Source: a bacterium
Lineage (GTDB): Bacteria; Bacteroidota; Bacteroidia; Cytophagales; Thermonemataceae
NCBI GenBank assembly: GCA_025362415.1
Contig: JANYGM010000024.1
Coordinates: 1-15,692 of the forward strand
Length of the DNA: 15,692 bases
Direction: 5' to 3'
Position numbers and translations under genes: made by a program. The first letter of the stretch is position 1. The number at the start of each line of letters is the position of its first letter. Below are positions 15,198 to 15,692 of this stretch, piece after piece. The notes beneath the pieces were generated by a model, which saw nothing but the letters and a program-made list of their open reading frames with translations, ran no database searches and was not told the DNA's origin.

Positions 15198-15692
15198 ATG
15201 AATGAATTATTCCGCAAGGACAAAGAAACTGAACGTATCACGTTGTTTGTTGATGTTATCTTACCTATTCCTATTCCTAAGCTGTTTACTTACCGTGTTC
15301 CCTTTGAGCTAAATGATAATATACTCGTGGGCGCACGAGTGATAGTGCAATTTGGTAATAAAAAGGTCTTAACTGCCGTAGTTCACACAATACATCAAAA
15401 TCCGCCCCAACAATATCAAGCTAAATACATCTTAGAACTTCTTGATGAGATACCATTAGTTACTCATAAGCAATTAGAAATGTTTGTTTGGATGGCTGAT
15501 TATTATATGTGTACCATTGGAGAAGTGCTGAACGCTGCACTTCCTTCTGGGTTGAAGATAAGTAGCCAATCTAGGGTAGAAATTAACCAAAATATCAATT
15601 TAGATACGCTTACACTCACAGAAAAAGAACAAAAATTGATTAACATTCTTTATGAAAAGAAATCATTAGCTTATAATGAGGCGGCTGTTTTG
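15198..15692 (+). CDS. priA: Primosomal protein N' (PriA helicase), 5' part
   Basis: The gene runs off the right edge; 165 codons are visible. PriA recognises stalled or collapsed forks and reloads the replicative helicase. The visible part corresponds to the N-terminal domain that binds the 3' end of the leading strand. FVDVILPIPIPKLFTYRVPF (15-34) is followed by GARVIVQFGNKK and VVHTIHQNP. Then ILELLDEIPLVTHKQLEMF and MADYYMCTIGEVLNAALPSGL lead into the start of the winged-helix part. This closely follows the E. coli PriA layout (LPVPLPRTFDY, GCRVRVPFG, AADYYHHPIGDVLFHALP). The helicase motifs and zinc sites would lie beyond the window. I chose the ATG at 15198, whose leader is A/T-rich without a ribosome site. 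Its transcript may have to pass through element IV, because no promoter is visible between that element and the start. Confidence 0.95.
   Translation, partial: MNELFRKDKETERITLFVDVILPIPIPKLFTYRVPFELNDNILVGARVIVQFGNKKVLTAVVHTIHQNPPQQYQAKYILELLDEIPLVTHKQLEMFVWMADYYMCTIGEVLNAALPSGLKISSQSRVEINQNINLDTLTLTEKEQKLINILYEKKSLAYNEAAVL

Overview
The window looks like chromosomal DNA from a low-GC member of the Bacteroidota, probably Cytophagales-like. The support is indirect. Start codons follow A-rich leaders with no usable Shine-Dalgarno sequence. Two promoters match the Bacteroidota pattern (-33 TTTG-like, 19-nt spacer, -7 TAnnTTTG). The protein set (exported TPR protein, membrane-fused patatin, CapA lipoprotein) also fits. 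I cannot name the genus. All eight complete genes, and a ninth cut by the right edge, lie on the + strand.

Layout: a truncated nested inverted-repeat element (1-202) and a promoter precede dnaE (replicative DNA polymerase III alpha, 407-3910). A 21-bp-period tandem array (3927-4136) separates it from dxr (second step of the MEP isoprenoid pathway, 4235-5386). A promoter then serves a sugar-phosphate nucleotidyltransferase (5584-6594). A double-hairpin element (6631-6766) leads to a small PD-(D/E)XK nuclease-like gene (6818-7495). The end of that gene is built from heptamer repeats and a perfect palindrome. Next come an exported TPR protein (7539-9353) and a membrane-anchored patatin-like hydrolase (9603-11996). 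A 43-bp inverted-repeat element (12020-12204) precedes a family 2 glycosyltransferase (12243-13298). A second 21-bp array (13291-13550) precedes a CapA-type lipoprotein (13601-14992). Another inverted-repeat element (15063-15185) lies just upstream of priA (15198 to the edge).

The genes do not form one pathway. Core replication genes (dnaE, priA) and an isoprenoid gene are interspersed with envelope and surface-polymer functions (nucleotidyltransferase, glycosyltransferase, CapA, patatin, TPR) and one nuclease-fold accessory gene. Almost every intergenic gap is filled by repetitive DNA.

I found no clear defence system, CRISPR array, transposase, tRNA or rRNA. The most unusual content is the repeats. 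Two arrays share a 21-bp period, and one unit type appears in opposite orientation in the two arrays about a palindromic joint. Several paired-hairpin (REPIN- or MITE-like) elements are present, two of which share an interior but carry unrelated arms. One element is made of two hairpins whose loops are complementary to each other.
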